Shown piece by piece: positions 53,902 through 64,000 of a DNA stretch of 64,000 bases (positions are counted from its first letter, which is position 1; the number at the start of each line of letters is the position of its first letter). The stretch is from NCBI RefSeq assembly GCF_963678635.1, contig NC_087066.1, positions 59,166,312 through 59,230,311 on the forward strand, given 5' to 3'. This DNA comes from Symsagittifera roscoffensis (lineage: Eukaryota > Xenacoelomorpha > Acoela > Convolutidae). Position numbers and translations under genes: made by a program. The notes beneath the pieces are model-generated. The model saw only the letters and a list, made by a program, of their open reading frames with translations. It had not been told where the DNA came from and did no database searches.

Positions 53902-56460
53902 ATGATCGAATACAACGAAATTTTCGATGATTAATTGATACTCCAATTTTTCATAAATTCAAAAAACGATCCCGCCCGAGGACAAGATCAAGTTTGTTAC
54001 AACTTAATAGTAAAACTATTCGAAAAAAGAAATAGCACATGTAAACAAAAATTTCCTGAAGTAAGAATGAAACGACAAATCCTTGACCATTATCTCAAAG
54101 ATATATGTAATATCACATCATATTATGGTATATTTACAATCGAAATTGCATCACCAAAATCAAATCACATAAGACACCAACTACAAACAGACGATATAGA
54201 TAACTACAAACAGACGAATTCTCAAAAGTTTTTACAGATTATATAAAAAACATACAACACCAAAATTCACAAAGAGCAAATTCAATTTTCACAAACGATG
54301 TACTTTCAATCATCTATAGCTATCTATCCATACTAGAATTAAGAGAACCACAAAGAGAATCACCAACTCAAACATCCCGATATACAACTGTAAGACAAGA
54401 AATCTGTAATTTCTCAAAATTTCTTAAATACAATCCGTGAAAATCTCACTAGTAGTAAAATATCACAAAATATTAAACACGATCAACAAAAAATAATAGC
54501 ATGCTTTATAATTGAATATTTTGTCCATCACTAGCAAAAAAAAAGTTTTTGAACACAAAATTCAGACGATGAAACTGTATTGGCAGATGAAACAGACTAT
54601 GTTTGGGACCCTGAATGGTCTCATCCTTTTTTTTAATATACCAAATGATATATCAAGGCAAGCAGTTACCACAATTTGTATCAATAGAAGTTACGTTAGA
54701 ATGACTCCACTTACTATTGATGCAACACCTTTAAATACTAATGCATTTTTCACTGACAGAACAGGAAACAATAGCTTAAATTCTATATTTATTAATACAC
54801 AAGAAAATTTAAATGGAACAACAAAATATTTAAACTTCATCACTTTTCGTAAATGAACAAATGAATGAAACAATGACAAGAACAACGCAAGAATGCATTT
54901 CCCCCATTCATCCTACACTTACACCTGCAAGAAACAAAAACGCAGAATTTCCGCAGACAACTATACAATCCACGGTAAAAAATTCCGTTATTCCAAAATA
55001 TTCACAAATGGACTATCAAACATCTAAACCAGTAACGACATCAAGAAAACAAATAAACAAAAGACGTCTAATAGAAACAACTTCTCAGATCATAGTTATA
55101 ATTTTTTCGCAAAAAACAAAACAACAAAACCCCCTATATGAACAGTCAAAACCAATCACAAACACAAAACTGTAATCAAAACGTACAACAAGCTTCTCAC
55201 ACAGTATTTTTGAACGATCAAGCACGAACTACACTGGATCGCAGCGAAATTCATCCATTTTTTCAGAAAAACAAAAACAGGACAAACAAAAACCACATAA
55301 GGAATCAACCACAATACTCAGAAGACATAAAATACTATCATCAAAATCAACAAAACAATAATTGGAACATTGATCAACCAGATCTTTTTTATCAACCAGA
55401 TCTTTTCATACATATACACGATACGAACAAACACGACAAAAAAGATGTAAACTAACGTCATACAATAATAATTTTCAATCACAAAACCCTGTAAACACAC
55501 AAAAATATCAACCAACTCAAATGCAAAATGATATCCCATTACCATATTTTTTACAACAACATGAAATAGCAAAAACCCAACCTACAAATTTTTCTCAAAT
55601 AACAATTGCCGCAGAATTACTACAAATGACTATGAATCCAAACCTAATGGGTGGATCCTCTATATCTTCAAATAAACCACTTATGGTATTCACAGGAACA
55701 GATTCTGAATACTCAGTAGAAGATTATTGAAATGCAGTCACAGCAAATTTGATTTTAAACATAGGACCTGAACCAGTGAATACACCACTTCATCAAAATT
55801 GGATACAACGACGCACAGCTCTATTTTAAACCACACTTGATCGCGTAGCCCAAAAATGGTTTTCAGTTTTACCTATAGATATTAAACTAGATTGGAAAGG
55901 TTCACACAAGAATGTTCAAAAATGTTCGACTCTGAAAGAAACAAACAACACCAAAGAGTCTGATGCAATTAAATTCACAGAATCCCAAATGAAACAATTA
56001 ACCAACTTGCAGTAAGAATTGAAACATTAGTAAGAAAAGCAATTTCCCTCAATACGCATTACTTTAAAAACAAAAAGTTGACAGAAATTTTTAATGATGA
56101 CTCTGACACCCTAATTACGCAAAATAGCGATAAAAGATAGAGCATCACATCCATCATAAAATTGAGAACCCGATATAGACTTCGAAAAACTAGTAGATAA
56201 GCCAGAACAAGCTGAAGTCACAATGAAATTGGAAGAAACGGAAAGTTTATAATTACAATATGTAAACAACATCCATACAACTACTTCACAATTAAATCAT
56301 GTTCATGACTCTGACACTGAACTAGCTGAAAAAATCACTCAAATATTAATTTTAAAGGCAAACCATCATTCAAAAACTGGTGTAGTTATTGCCGTAGATA
56401 TGGACAAAGGATGGCTGAATGAAGACAAAAACAACAAGATAATCAGAAAAAACCACAAAA
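53902..56460 (+). pseudogene. gag: Gag remnant
   Basis: A start at 53902 is followed by a TAA after about ten codons. The N-terminal domain (GQDQVCYNLIVKLFE, YLKDICNITSYYGI), the VWDPEWSHP segment, the Gln/Asn-rich linker (54861-55455) and the capsid domain (VFTGTDSEYSVEDY at about 55689) are recognisable in several frames. The zinc knuckle near 56382 reads CSYCRRYGQRMAE then TGA, so the His and last Cys are lost. The T run corresponding to the E2 frameshift site is five long here, supporting E2's extra T as a mutation. Confidence 0.8.
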
Positions 56461-57930
56461 ATATAGAGAACTAAATAAATCATTTTATCATTACATGAAA
56501 AAAGACCAAAGTTTACCAAACAAAAACATTCACAAAAACAATAGTTCAGGAAAAACACTCCCTGATAACTACCTTACCTCTTGACAACAATCACCTTACA
56601 GAAATAAGTATCACGAAAAATCTCCAAACCAAAGTTTACCAAACAAAAACATTCACAAAAACAATAGTTCAGGAAAACCACTCCCTGATAACTACCTTAC
56701 CTCTTGACAACAATCACCTTACAGAAATAAGTATCACGAAAAATCTCCAAATCAAAGAAAGTCACAAAATTTCTGACAAAATAGATATAGTCGATCAAAC
56801 AGTCAAAACAGTCAATATCGAAATAATTATTCAAGATCAAACTCAAACAGAAGTAACTACTCAAAATAAAATGGGAATCGTTCATACTAAAACTCCCAAA
56901 ATAGATATAATTCAAAGGACCGTTCTAGAACTTCCTCATATAACTAAAACAGAAACTACTCAAACATAGGAAAAGACAATATCCAAATAACAGATCACGA
57001 AATTATTCAAACAATAGATCAATCTATAATAATTGTCACAATAGATCACGCGACATTTCCCAGGAAAGAAACTCTAATTATTCAAATCGACAAAGAAATT
57101 TTTTTCACTCACCACATATAGTTAATACACAATATCAAAAATTCACAACAAAACTATAGAAGTAGTACACCTAAGCATCAAAGACAATTTAACCAAGATT
57201 AATCAACTGATGAAACTCAATCAGATCTTCCCGGTTTTGAAAACACAGAAAACACAAAATTACAAGTAAGTCACATAAATTGCGAATCCACAGATGTTGA
57301 CAGCGAAACAGAAAATACGTTTTCATTAAACATGCTTCAAATTGAAAAAGATTACGAAATACCAATAGAATCGAATTATTACCAAAACAATCATAATAAT
57401 TTTCAAAATTCCGACAATACTCAAAAAATAACTATACGGAACAAGAACTTAAAGGAAGTTCAAGCACAAATAATATATATCAGAAGACAACAAATAAAGT
57501 ACAACTACCCAACGAAAAAATTTGCACAATCCCACTTCTCTTAGAAAGTCCAAAGAAAAACATATAATAAATATTCCCACATGGAATGAAATACAAACTT
57601 TACACCAAAATTAATACATTCAAAAACCTCAAGCAAGTTAGCTACAGCACAAGGATCAAGTTTATCAAATTTTGGAAAAATTCAAGTTCCCACTTGAACA
57701 ATGGCAGAATAAACTTTGAACTCAACCTTCAAACAAACGTTCCATATCACAGATATAAAACGCGATATCGTTGGAAGACCAATTGTTGCAAAATAAATTC
57801 CCACTATTAATAATCTAAACAGCAAAAAAACATATGAAAGATAAATATACAAGAATGAAAAACACATCACCAACATTCTTTCGAAAAATAAATAAACAAC
57901 CACCATTTTTCTCCAAATTCTACCCTATAT
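56461..57930 (+). pseudogene. Gag tail and protease remnant (active site deleted)
   Basis: An approximately 121-bp tandem duplication (about 56508-56750) lies in the tail. The Asn/Arg/Ser-rich region follows in broken frames. Between LLESPKK and the IFPHGM-like segment (57540-57580) about 60 bases are missing compared with E2, including the codons for the protease Asp-Ser-Gly. This copy cannot make a protease. Confidence 0.75.
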
Positions 57931-59400
57931 ATAACCGAGGCCGTAAACACCCGAAACTATAAGCAGGATATATATATATATATATATTTTTTCAATAGGT
58001 CAATTCCACCAATACAACATGAAACGAAACACACAACGACTATTAATGTTAGACCTTGAATTCAAATCAATTCGAAAAATTTTCCGAGTAACAATCTCAT
58101 CAATCAAAAACAAAAAAAAATCAAAATCAAATCTAATTTCATTTCATGTATACAATAATTCTCCATATAAACTAACAGTACCTGCAGGTCTTTAAGATTA
58201 TTGTGAAATAAACGCAACAGTTTCTCCCACAATAGAAAAAGCATATACAGTAAATAATATTTTGAAATTATTAGATATACGTCAATCAACAATTCTTATC
58301 GAAGAATTATCAATTAATAATAGAATAACTGATAGAAAATGAAACACAGATAAATTTACAAAAACACCTTATTTTCAACCAACATTTCAGATATCAAAAT
58401 ATACCACTGAACAACAAAAATTCCTTACACTGTTCAATTTTCAACACTCTCAAATTACTCAAAAAGAATTTGAACAACTGGCCGAACTACTACTAAAATA
58501 CCCAATGGTTTAAGCTACATCTAAATTTGATGTTGAAAAAGTAAGTTCACCACTACACTTACCTCTGAAACCTGACGCAGTTTTCCAACAAACAACGAGC
58601 AAGAAAGTTCCAATTCACTAACAAGACAAAACCAATAGATAACTAGACATACACAAACAATTTGAAACTCTTTCCCAGTAAATAAAGAAGAACAATCAAA
58701 AGGAAACACATTCATAATTCACGTTATGATTTTAGCTAAAAAAGAATCATTAAAAAATATTTTAGGCCCAAGATTCTTCAATTCCCTCATTGATGAATCT
58801 AACTGTAATTGGCCCATAGCTGACATGAACAGCGCATATAACCAAATGCCACTAGATGAGTAATTACGACGTTTAACACAATTCGTTATTGGAAATCAAT
58901 AATTCGAATTTATTAGACTTTTCTATGGAATCTGCTTAGGACCAGCACCCTTCTCAGCCTTTATGAGTAAAATTTTTTGACCAGACATTCTCAGTAAAAA
59001 TTTCATAACATTTTAGACGATGTTTTTATGCAATCACAAGCAAAAAGCGAATTTTTTATTGTCTTAGATAAACATCATCAAATACTTTTTAAAGAAAACA
59101 TGAAAGCAGCCCCAGAAACAAAACATTTTTTCCTCACCCGTGTAAAATTCCCTGGACATATTGTTGAAGGAAATACAATAACTCCATTAAAATCCCAAAT
59201 AGACGCAATCATAAAACTTAAACCTCTATCAAAGAAAAAGAAAATTCAAGAAATTCGTGGAATGTCAAATTTCTTAAGTAAATACGTCTATAAAATGCAA
59301 CTAAATTTAAGACCATTTTATAACATTCTCAGAGAGCAAAATAATTTTGAATGGACAACAGAACATCAGAAATGATTTGAAGAAAAAAAAACACTTCTCA
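57931..59400 (+). pseudogene. Connector and reverse transcriptase remnant
   Basis: The protease-RT connector (FEQLAELLLKYP, KVPIH-like) and RT are recognisable but fragmentary. Bases coding for the segment before ADMNSAYNQM are deleted near 58820, stops occur at 58861 and 58900, and the Tyr of YLDD is lost (FLDDVFMQSQ near 59017). From 59028 a 115-codon frame holds the thumb/connection (GMSNFLSKYVYKM). No active RT is expected. Confidence 0.8.
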
Positions 59401-60454
59401 CTGAACAAATATTAAACACTTTCCCAGATCCAGACCAACCATTTTTTGCTATGTGCTACGTGTCAAGTTTTGGCACCGGCGCAGCAATATTACCTATACA
59501 CAGGGGAACAAATAAAATGAATCGTATTTCAGCAAACTCAAGACTATTTACACAAGCTAAGCTTAGACTCTCTACACTTATGAAAAAATGGACAGCCATA
59601 ATATACACACTTACAGAATACGAATTTTTAATACTTGGATCAAAACATCCAACAGTTTTATTTACAGATCATAAACCCATAATTTTCCTTTTTACACAAA
59701 AATCAAACCGAAACCATAGAGTTTATAGATTTCAACTAATTTTAATGAAGTTCCCAAATTTATATATAGATTGGACAGCAGGAAAAAGTCTCGCACTAAC
59801 TAATACTCTTAGTGGAAACACGCCACTTGAATTATTAATAAGAAAAACTACAGTCGAAATACCACAGAATTTTAAGTTTTTCCTTGCACAAGATGAAATT
59901 TCACCACGAGTACAATGCAAATATGCAGTAAAAACTCTCACAGAATATGAAATTTTAATACTTGGATCAAATTATCTAACAGTTCTATTTACAGATCGTG
60001 ATCCTATAATTTTTCTACTTACCCAAAATTCAAACCCGAAGCATAGAGATTATACATTTCGATTATTTAAATGAAACTCTCAAACCTACGTTTAGTTTGG
60101 ACTGCAAGAAAAAATCTTGCATTGCTAGACACACTCAGGAGAAATACACCATCTGTATTATTAACAAGAAAAACAACAGTAGAAACACCACAAAAAATTA
60201 GGTTTTTCCCTGCAAAACACGAAACATCACCACGATTAGATTGCAAATATGCAGTAAAAACTGACGTTGATCATGCACAAATAAATAATTTACAACACTT
60301 TCCATTATATTTAGATTGCCAAAATAATCACTACGAAGTAAACCTATTAGGAAACTCTACATTTAAACCGATACCATATTCATCATGGATCAAAACAATA
60401 CACAAAATAAACCACTCAGACAAAAAATATATAGGACAGACCTATTCCCTTTAA
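59401..60454 (+). pseudogene. RNase H remnant with internal ~326-bp duplication
   Basis: The catalytic Asp of the first RNase H motif is changed (CYVSSFG instead of CDASNFG) and the Glu after MR/K is Trp (KKWTAI). The segment from LTEYEFLILGS to CKYAVKT occurs twice: 59611-59936 and 59937-60262, about 20% diverged, so the duplication is old. Downstream continues as the RNase H-integrase connector (HFPLYLDCQNNHYEV). Confidence 0.82.
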
Positions 60455-62025
60455 TAGAAAAAGAAAATCTAACTGATAATATAAATGTATCAGGACCTCC
60501 AGATACCAATTCAAAATACACAATAGATTAAGTTTTTAATCTACATGACCCCCTAGATAACATATCTCTTTCAAAAAAAGAAATTGCAAGTATTTTTTGC
60601 CAAATACAGAAAAATTTATTTTTGAAATGCTACAAAAATACCAAAACCTTGACCCAATCAATAGATATTTAAAGTCTTGGCACAATTATAAAACAAAACC
60701 CATAAAAGCAGATATCACAATTCTAGGAAATAAAACACTCCTTAGATGATTTAGAAAATTCAATAAAACATCTATAAACGAGAATACAAATATTTTAAAA
60801 CACCAATTACCTGAAAAAAAAAAACCTATTAACCACAAAGTACGATACTCCTAGCATTTCATATTTCACATTCTTTAAACACTAAGGGACATGCAGGATC
60901 AGAAAAACCATACTGAAACTTTACTCAAAAATTTTACTTTCCAAATGCTCCGATTTGGATCAAAGTATTATAAAACAATTGCATAACATGTCAGTTAAAT
61001 AAACCATACCCACATTAAAACAAATAGCAGGGAAACAAGATTTTAAAGGACAAAAATTATATTTTAATCTCAGAATCCCATTCGATACAAAAGGACTAAT
61101 ATCACCCTGTTCAGAACGAAGCTCATTTACAATGGTCATAGTTGACGCATTCACACACTGTGTAGCACTCAACCCAGTACTTCATTGTAATGCCTATTAT
61201 GCATATACAACATTTTATGAACACTGGATAGCAAAATTTGGATTACCAGAACTCCTTGTCATCGATAATGGTGCTGAATTTATAAACAATGAAATCATTA
61301 CGTTATGTCATCTATACAACATTAAACAGAAAAACACGAATATCTCATGCTCCTTGGACTAATGGTTTAGTCAAAGGGATGAACCGTTCATTACAAGAAT
61401 ATCTCAGATGTATCATAAACAGAAACGATGCAAAATATACTGGATGGTCAACAGATGTAAAATTATTCCTATTGGCTTACAATTCACAAATAACAAAAAC
61501 CTTAGGAATATCACCTTATGAAATGGTTTTTTATCAAAAACTACGCAAACTAATATTGTTCACAGCAAACTCCTCAAAAAACACACGAGGTTATTGCGAA
61601 CCTACAAAAGAATCAATTTGTTATAATCTATCATTACATACACACAATGAATATCATTTTCATCACCCACAAATTTTAAAATTAATTTCCGGCTCACATA
61701 CCAAATGGATTTTAAGCAGAGATGAAAAACAATATGAAATTTATCAAAAAATGGCCAAAAAAACTATTACAAAGACAGAATGTTCAGTTCCAAATAAATT
61801 CACGATTCACACCAGCTACAAACCTAAAAATCGGAACGTATGTCTTTATCCCAATATTTGTAACACAGAAACGAATATCTAAAAACGTACAACCAATCCG
61901 AAAAGGACCATTTCAAATCATTGACAAACCCACTAATGTAACAGATGAGCTTATTGATTCAAAGAAAAAGGAAATTGATCAACATAGAAACAATCTTTTA
62001 CCCCATCACCAATCCCAAATCCATT
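60455..62025 (+). pseudogene. Integrase remnant (catalytic Glu replaced)
   Basis: The zinc-binding region is broken by stops and loss of its first Cys near 60965-60990. The catalytic core is readable at 61070-61882: Asp in PFDTKGLI, Asp in VIDNGAEF, but NGLVKGM has Lys instead of the catalytic Glu, and frames shift at 61325. The C-terminal module (RKGPFQII) ends in a jump to ORF-C-type sequence at about 62006. Confidence 0.82.
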
Positions 62026-62280
62026 AGATCTTTCCAGTAGTACAATTCAAAGTACCTCACCACCATTACAATCTGACTCAAAACAAAATACTCCGAACAT
62101 ACCATGAGATTACTTAGAATCAACCCCCACATCCGAACAAATTCGTGAAAAACATTTTAACCCCCCAACTTCAACACAAAATCTCCCACATTGAATGACA
62201 CAAGCTTTCACTCAAGTTGAACCAAATTCAGTGTCATTACCGGAAACCCTATCACTCCTTGGTTATACTCAGTTATACTC
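62006..62280 (+). repeat. Displaced copy of ORF-C sequence inside the end of pol
   Basis: 62006-62280 closely matches 63410-63670 (ATCACCAATCC, LSSSTIQSTSPPLQS, GSTPTSEQIRE-like), which is the genuine ORF-C position. It interrupts the pol C-terminus before the YYPKEYALREL segment present in E1/E2. Both copies share the TGA in NIP-stop-DYL, so the copying came after that mutation. Confidence 0.75.
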
Positions 62281-62640
62281 AACAGGACTCAAAGTTGTCT
62301 ACTCAAAAAAAAACAACTGATGCGAAGTGTTTACCACATTTGTTAGAACCAAAAAACAAAAACAAAAGACCGACAAAATCCCAAGAAATAACCAATTAAC
62401 AATTACCTCAGAAACAAAGAAAAAACCAAAAATTAGACGAAAAAATTTTACCACAAGAAGTCAAAGAAAATCATCGCGACAATCAATTTTACCACAAGAA
62501 ATCAAAGAAAATCATCGCGACAAACAACGAAAATCATCGCGACTCAGAAATCAACCACGAAAAGATTACAAAATTTTCAATCCACAATCTAAAATATCAG
62601 AGAAAGTTGAATTTCAAAAAATATTTTATAAATAATTAAT
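62281..62640 (+). pseudogene. Pol C-terminal basic tail remnant
   Basis: It resumes pol homology in the Lys/Asn-rich tail and ends RLRNQPRKDYKIFNPQSKI and VEFQK as in E1/E2. Short repeats of an ATCATCGCGAC-containing unit occur at 62470-62540. Confidence 0.65.
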
Positions 62641-63289
62641 CATTTTAAACTTTTAGAAATAGAAAAAAACATCCTTCTTTTTTCTAAAATTCAAGCTGAC
62701 GCTCTTGAACAACTAGTTCAACTTAGGCCAATCAGAAACTATCTAAACATCTCCCCATCTTAACACCACTTCTTTAGCCGAGCCTTTGCAGATTTCAAAC
62801 ATATGTGAAACTATAACTTGAAGACCTCCAGGCCAAAAATAACCAACAAGCTCATATTTGACAACCGAAATAAACAAAATTTAATATTACAACCCTCCCC
62901 TATTAACTAGTATAAAGATCAACAATATTGTCCCAAGTTACACTCCAAATTTCCATTAGGGAAAATATTAAATTAGCCTAAAGTAAAAATGGGACATGAT
63001 CATTTAACCTAAAGTACGAATAACTCCTGATCACCCCCGATTATCCTATAAATAAAAACAATTTTAGAAAGCTAATTCTTAGACACTCAGACTTCTCCTC
63101 ACCAAAAATTAACTACATCCAACCCACTTGTCAAAAATCAATAAACAATCCGACCACACTCACATTTAGCCTCGAAAAAGAAAAAATAATTTGGCAAGAA
63201 CTAATCGTTTCTCGAATGCATCTTTCAAAATCAGTCAAATTGCTCTTTCACTGATCAGTCAAAATCTTTCAAAATCAGTCTCTCCAGCA
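62641..63289 (+). promoter_or_regulatory. E3 pol-to-ORF-C control region
   Basis: No gene is seen. It keeps GACCTCCAGG (near 62823) and the two TTAGCCTAAAGTA-type sites (62973-62985 and, with one change, 63004-63016), 31 bases apart as in E2. The splice-acceptor stretch and ORF-C membrane segment are absent, apparently deleted near 63280. Confidence 0.55.
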
Positions 63290-64000
63290 AGATCTTAATA
63301 GGACAAGACATCCTAGTCAAACTCAAAAAACATTCACAATAGATAGACAAATCAAACATCCAAGACGTAATAAAAAATTTACAACTCCCAGAGTTTTTTT
63401 TAATATACCCCCATCACCAATCCACAATCTTTTAGATCTTTCCAGTAGTACAATTCGAAGTACCTCACCACCATTACAATCTAACTCAAAACAAAATACT
63501 CCGAACATACCATGAGATTACTTAGGTTCAACCCCAACATCCGAACAAATTCGTGAAAAACATTTTAACCCTCTAAGTTCAACACAAAATCTCCCACATT
63601 GAATGACAGAAGCTTTCACTCAAGTTGAAACAAATTCATTGTCATTAGCGGAAACCCTATCACTACCTTCAACCCCTTCAATAAGTCAAACCCCAACAAC
63701 AATATTTCCTCCAAATTTCCCTACAAATTTAGACGATAGATATAAAGAACTTTTAACCAATAATATACCCCCTACAATTAGATTGGAATACATTCGTAGC
63801 ACCCATTCCATTATTTGGTCAACACCTTGACAGTAACAGACTACATAAGTGGGCACTCAACAGATAACAATATCGACACGATATTCACAAAGATATACAG
63901 GAATACAACATACAAATCCTTACACAAGACAATCTGACACTTAAATTCGAAATAACAGTAAAATTGAACAATTTAGTACACCATCCTCTCCCCCTAGCTC
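63290..64000 (+). pseudogene. ORF-C remnant (membrane segment deleted, runs off window)
   Basis: It begins in the middle of ORF-C (RTRHPSQTQKTFTIDRQIKHPRR) with the hydrophobic N-terminus missing. It continues with the Pro/Ser/Thr-rich region and the LFGQHLDSNRLHKWALN-type C-terminal motif in broken frames; stops occur near 63512 and 63601. It is the third independent example of ORF-C, supporting it as an ancestral gene. Confidence 0.7.

Larger units (their letters stand above)
51793..64000 (+). mobile_element. E3: old, eroded relative of E1/E2 (3' end outside window)
   Basis: A diverged LTR (51793-52158), the shared primer-binding site and remnants of ORF0, ORF1, gag, protease, RT, RNase H, integrase and ORF-C occur in the same order. 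Nearly every gene is broken by several stops, frameshifts or deletions. Because it is the most diverged copy it is useful for judging which features of E1/E2 are conserved. Env and the 3' LTR lie beyond 64000. Confidence 0.92.

Noticed and set aside
53902-62640. Alternative genetic code to explain the many stops in E3
   Set aside because: All three stop codons occur at scattered positions where E1/E2 have varied sense codons, together with indels; this is ordinary decay.

Overview
The window is eukaryotic (metazoan-type) repeat DNA, not a gene-dense genome. It is AT-rich. Introns and standard stop codons (TAA, TAG, TGA) are visible, and almost everything belongs to three copies, all on the + strand, of one family of very large retrovirus-like Ty3/gypsy LTR elements sitting in a diverged tandem satellite. 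I cannot name the host; an AT-rich invertebrate is a guess.

Layout. Element E1 runs from before base 1 to 27805; its 5' LTR is cut by the window edge and its gag-pol is swollen by nested tandem duplications. Satellite fills 27806-28806. Element E2 (28807-47725, 18,919 bp) is complete, with two 410-bp LTRs that I read as identical and a CAAG target-site duplication. Satellite with a ~1.6-kb higher-order repeat fills 47726-51792. Element E3 (51793 to beyond 64000) is an old, eroded relative.

Gene order, read from E2 and confirmed in E1: LTR, primer-binding site, small leader ORF0 (77 aa), structured leader, basic ORF1 (155 aa), one long Gag-Pol frame (gag, CCHC zinc knuckle, Asn/Arg-rich tail, aspartic protease, RT, RNase H, integrase; about 2,740 codons), a non-coding control region, ORF-C (N-terminal hydrophobic segment plus Pro-rich region), Env-like glycoprotein (872 codons), ORF-D/E (about 600 codons, unknown function), a short 3' intron, a long 3' non-coding region with palindromes and a tRNA-like A-box, and LTR. 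ORF1/gag, ORF-C/env and env/ORF-D overlap by 26, 13 and 4 nt, suggesting coupled translation. Candidate splice sites upstream of gag and upstream of ORF-C suggest a spliced env-region mRNA.

No copy looks autonomous. E2 has at least six inactivating lesions despite matching LTRs. E1 has stops, an RT deletion and duplicated gag-pol. E3 has lost the protease active site, the zinc-knuckle histidine and the integrase glutamate. The most unusual features are the size, the unknown genes flanking env, and RNA hairpins whose paired bases co-vary among the three elements.
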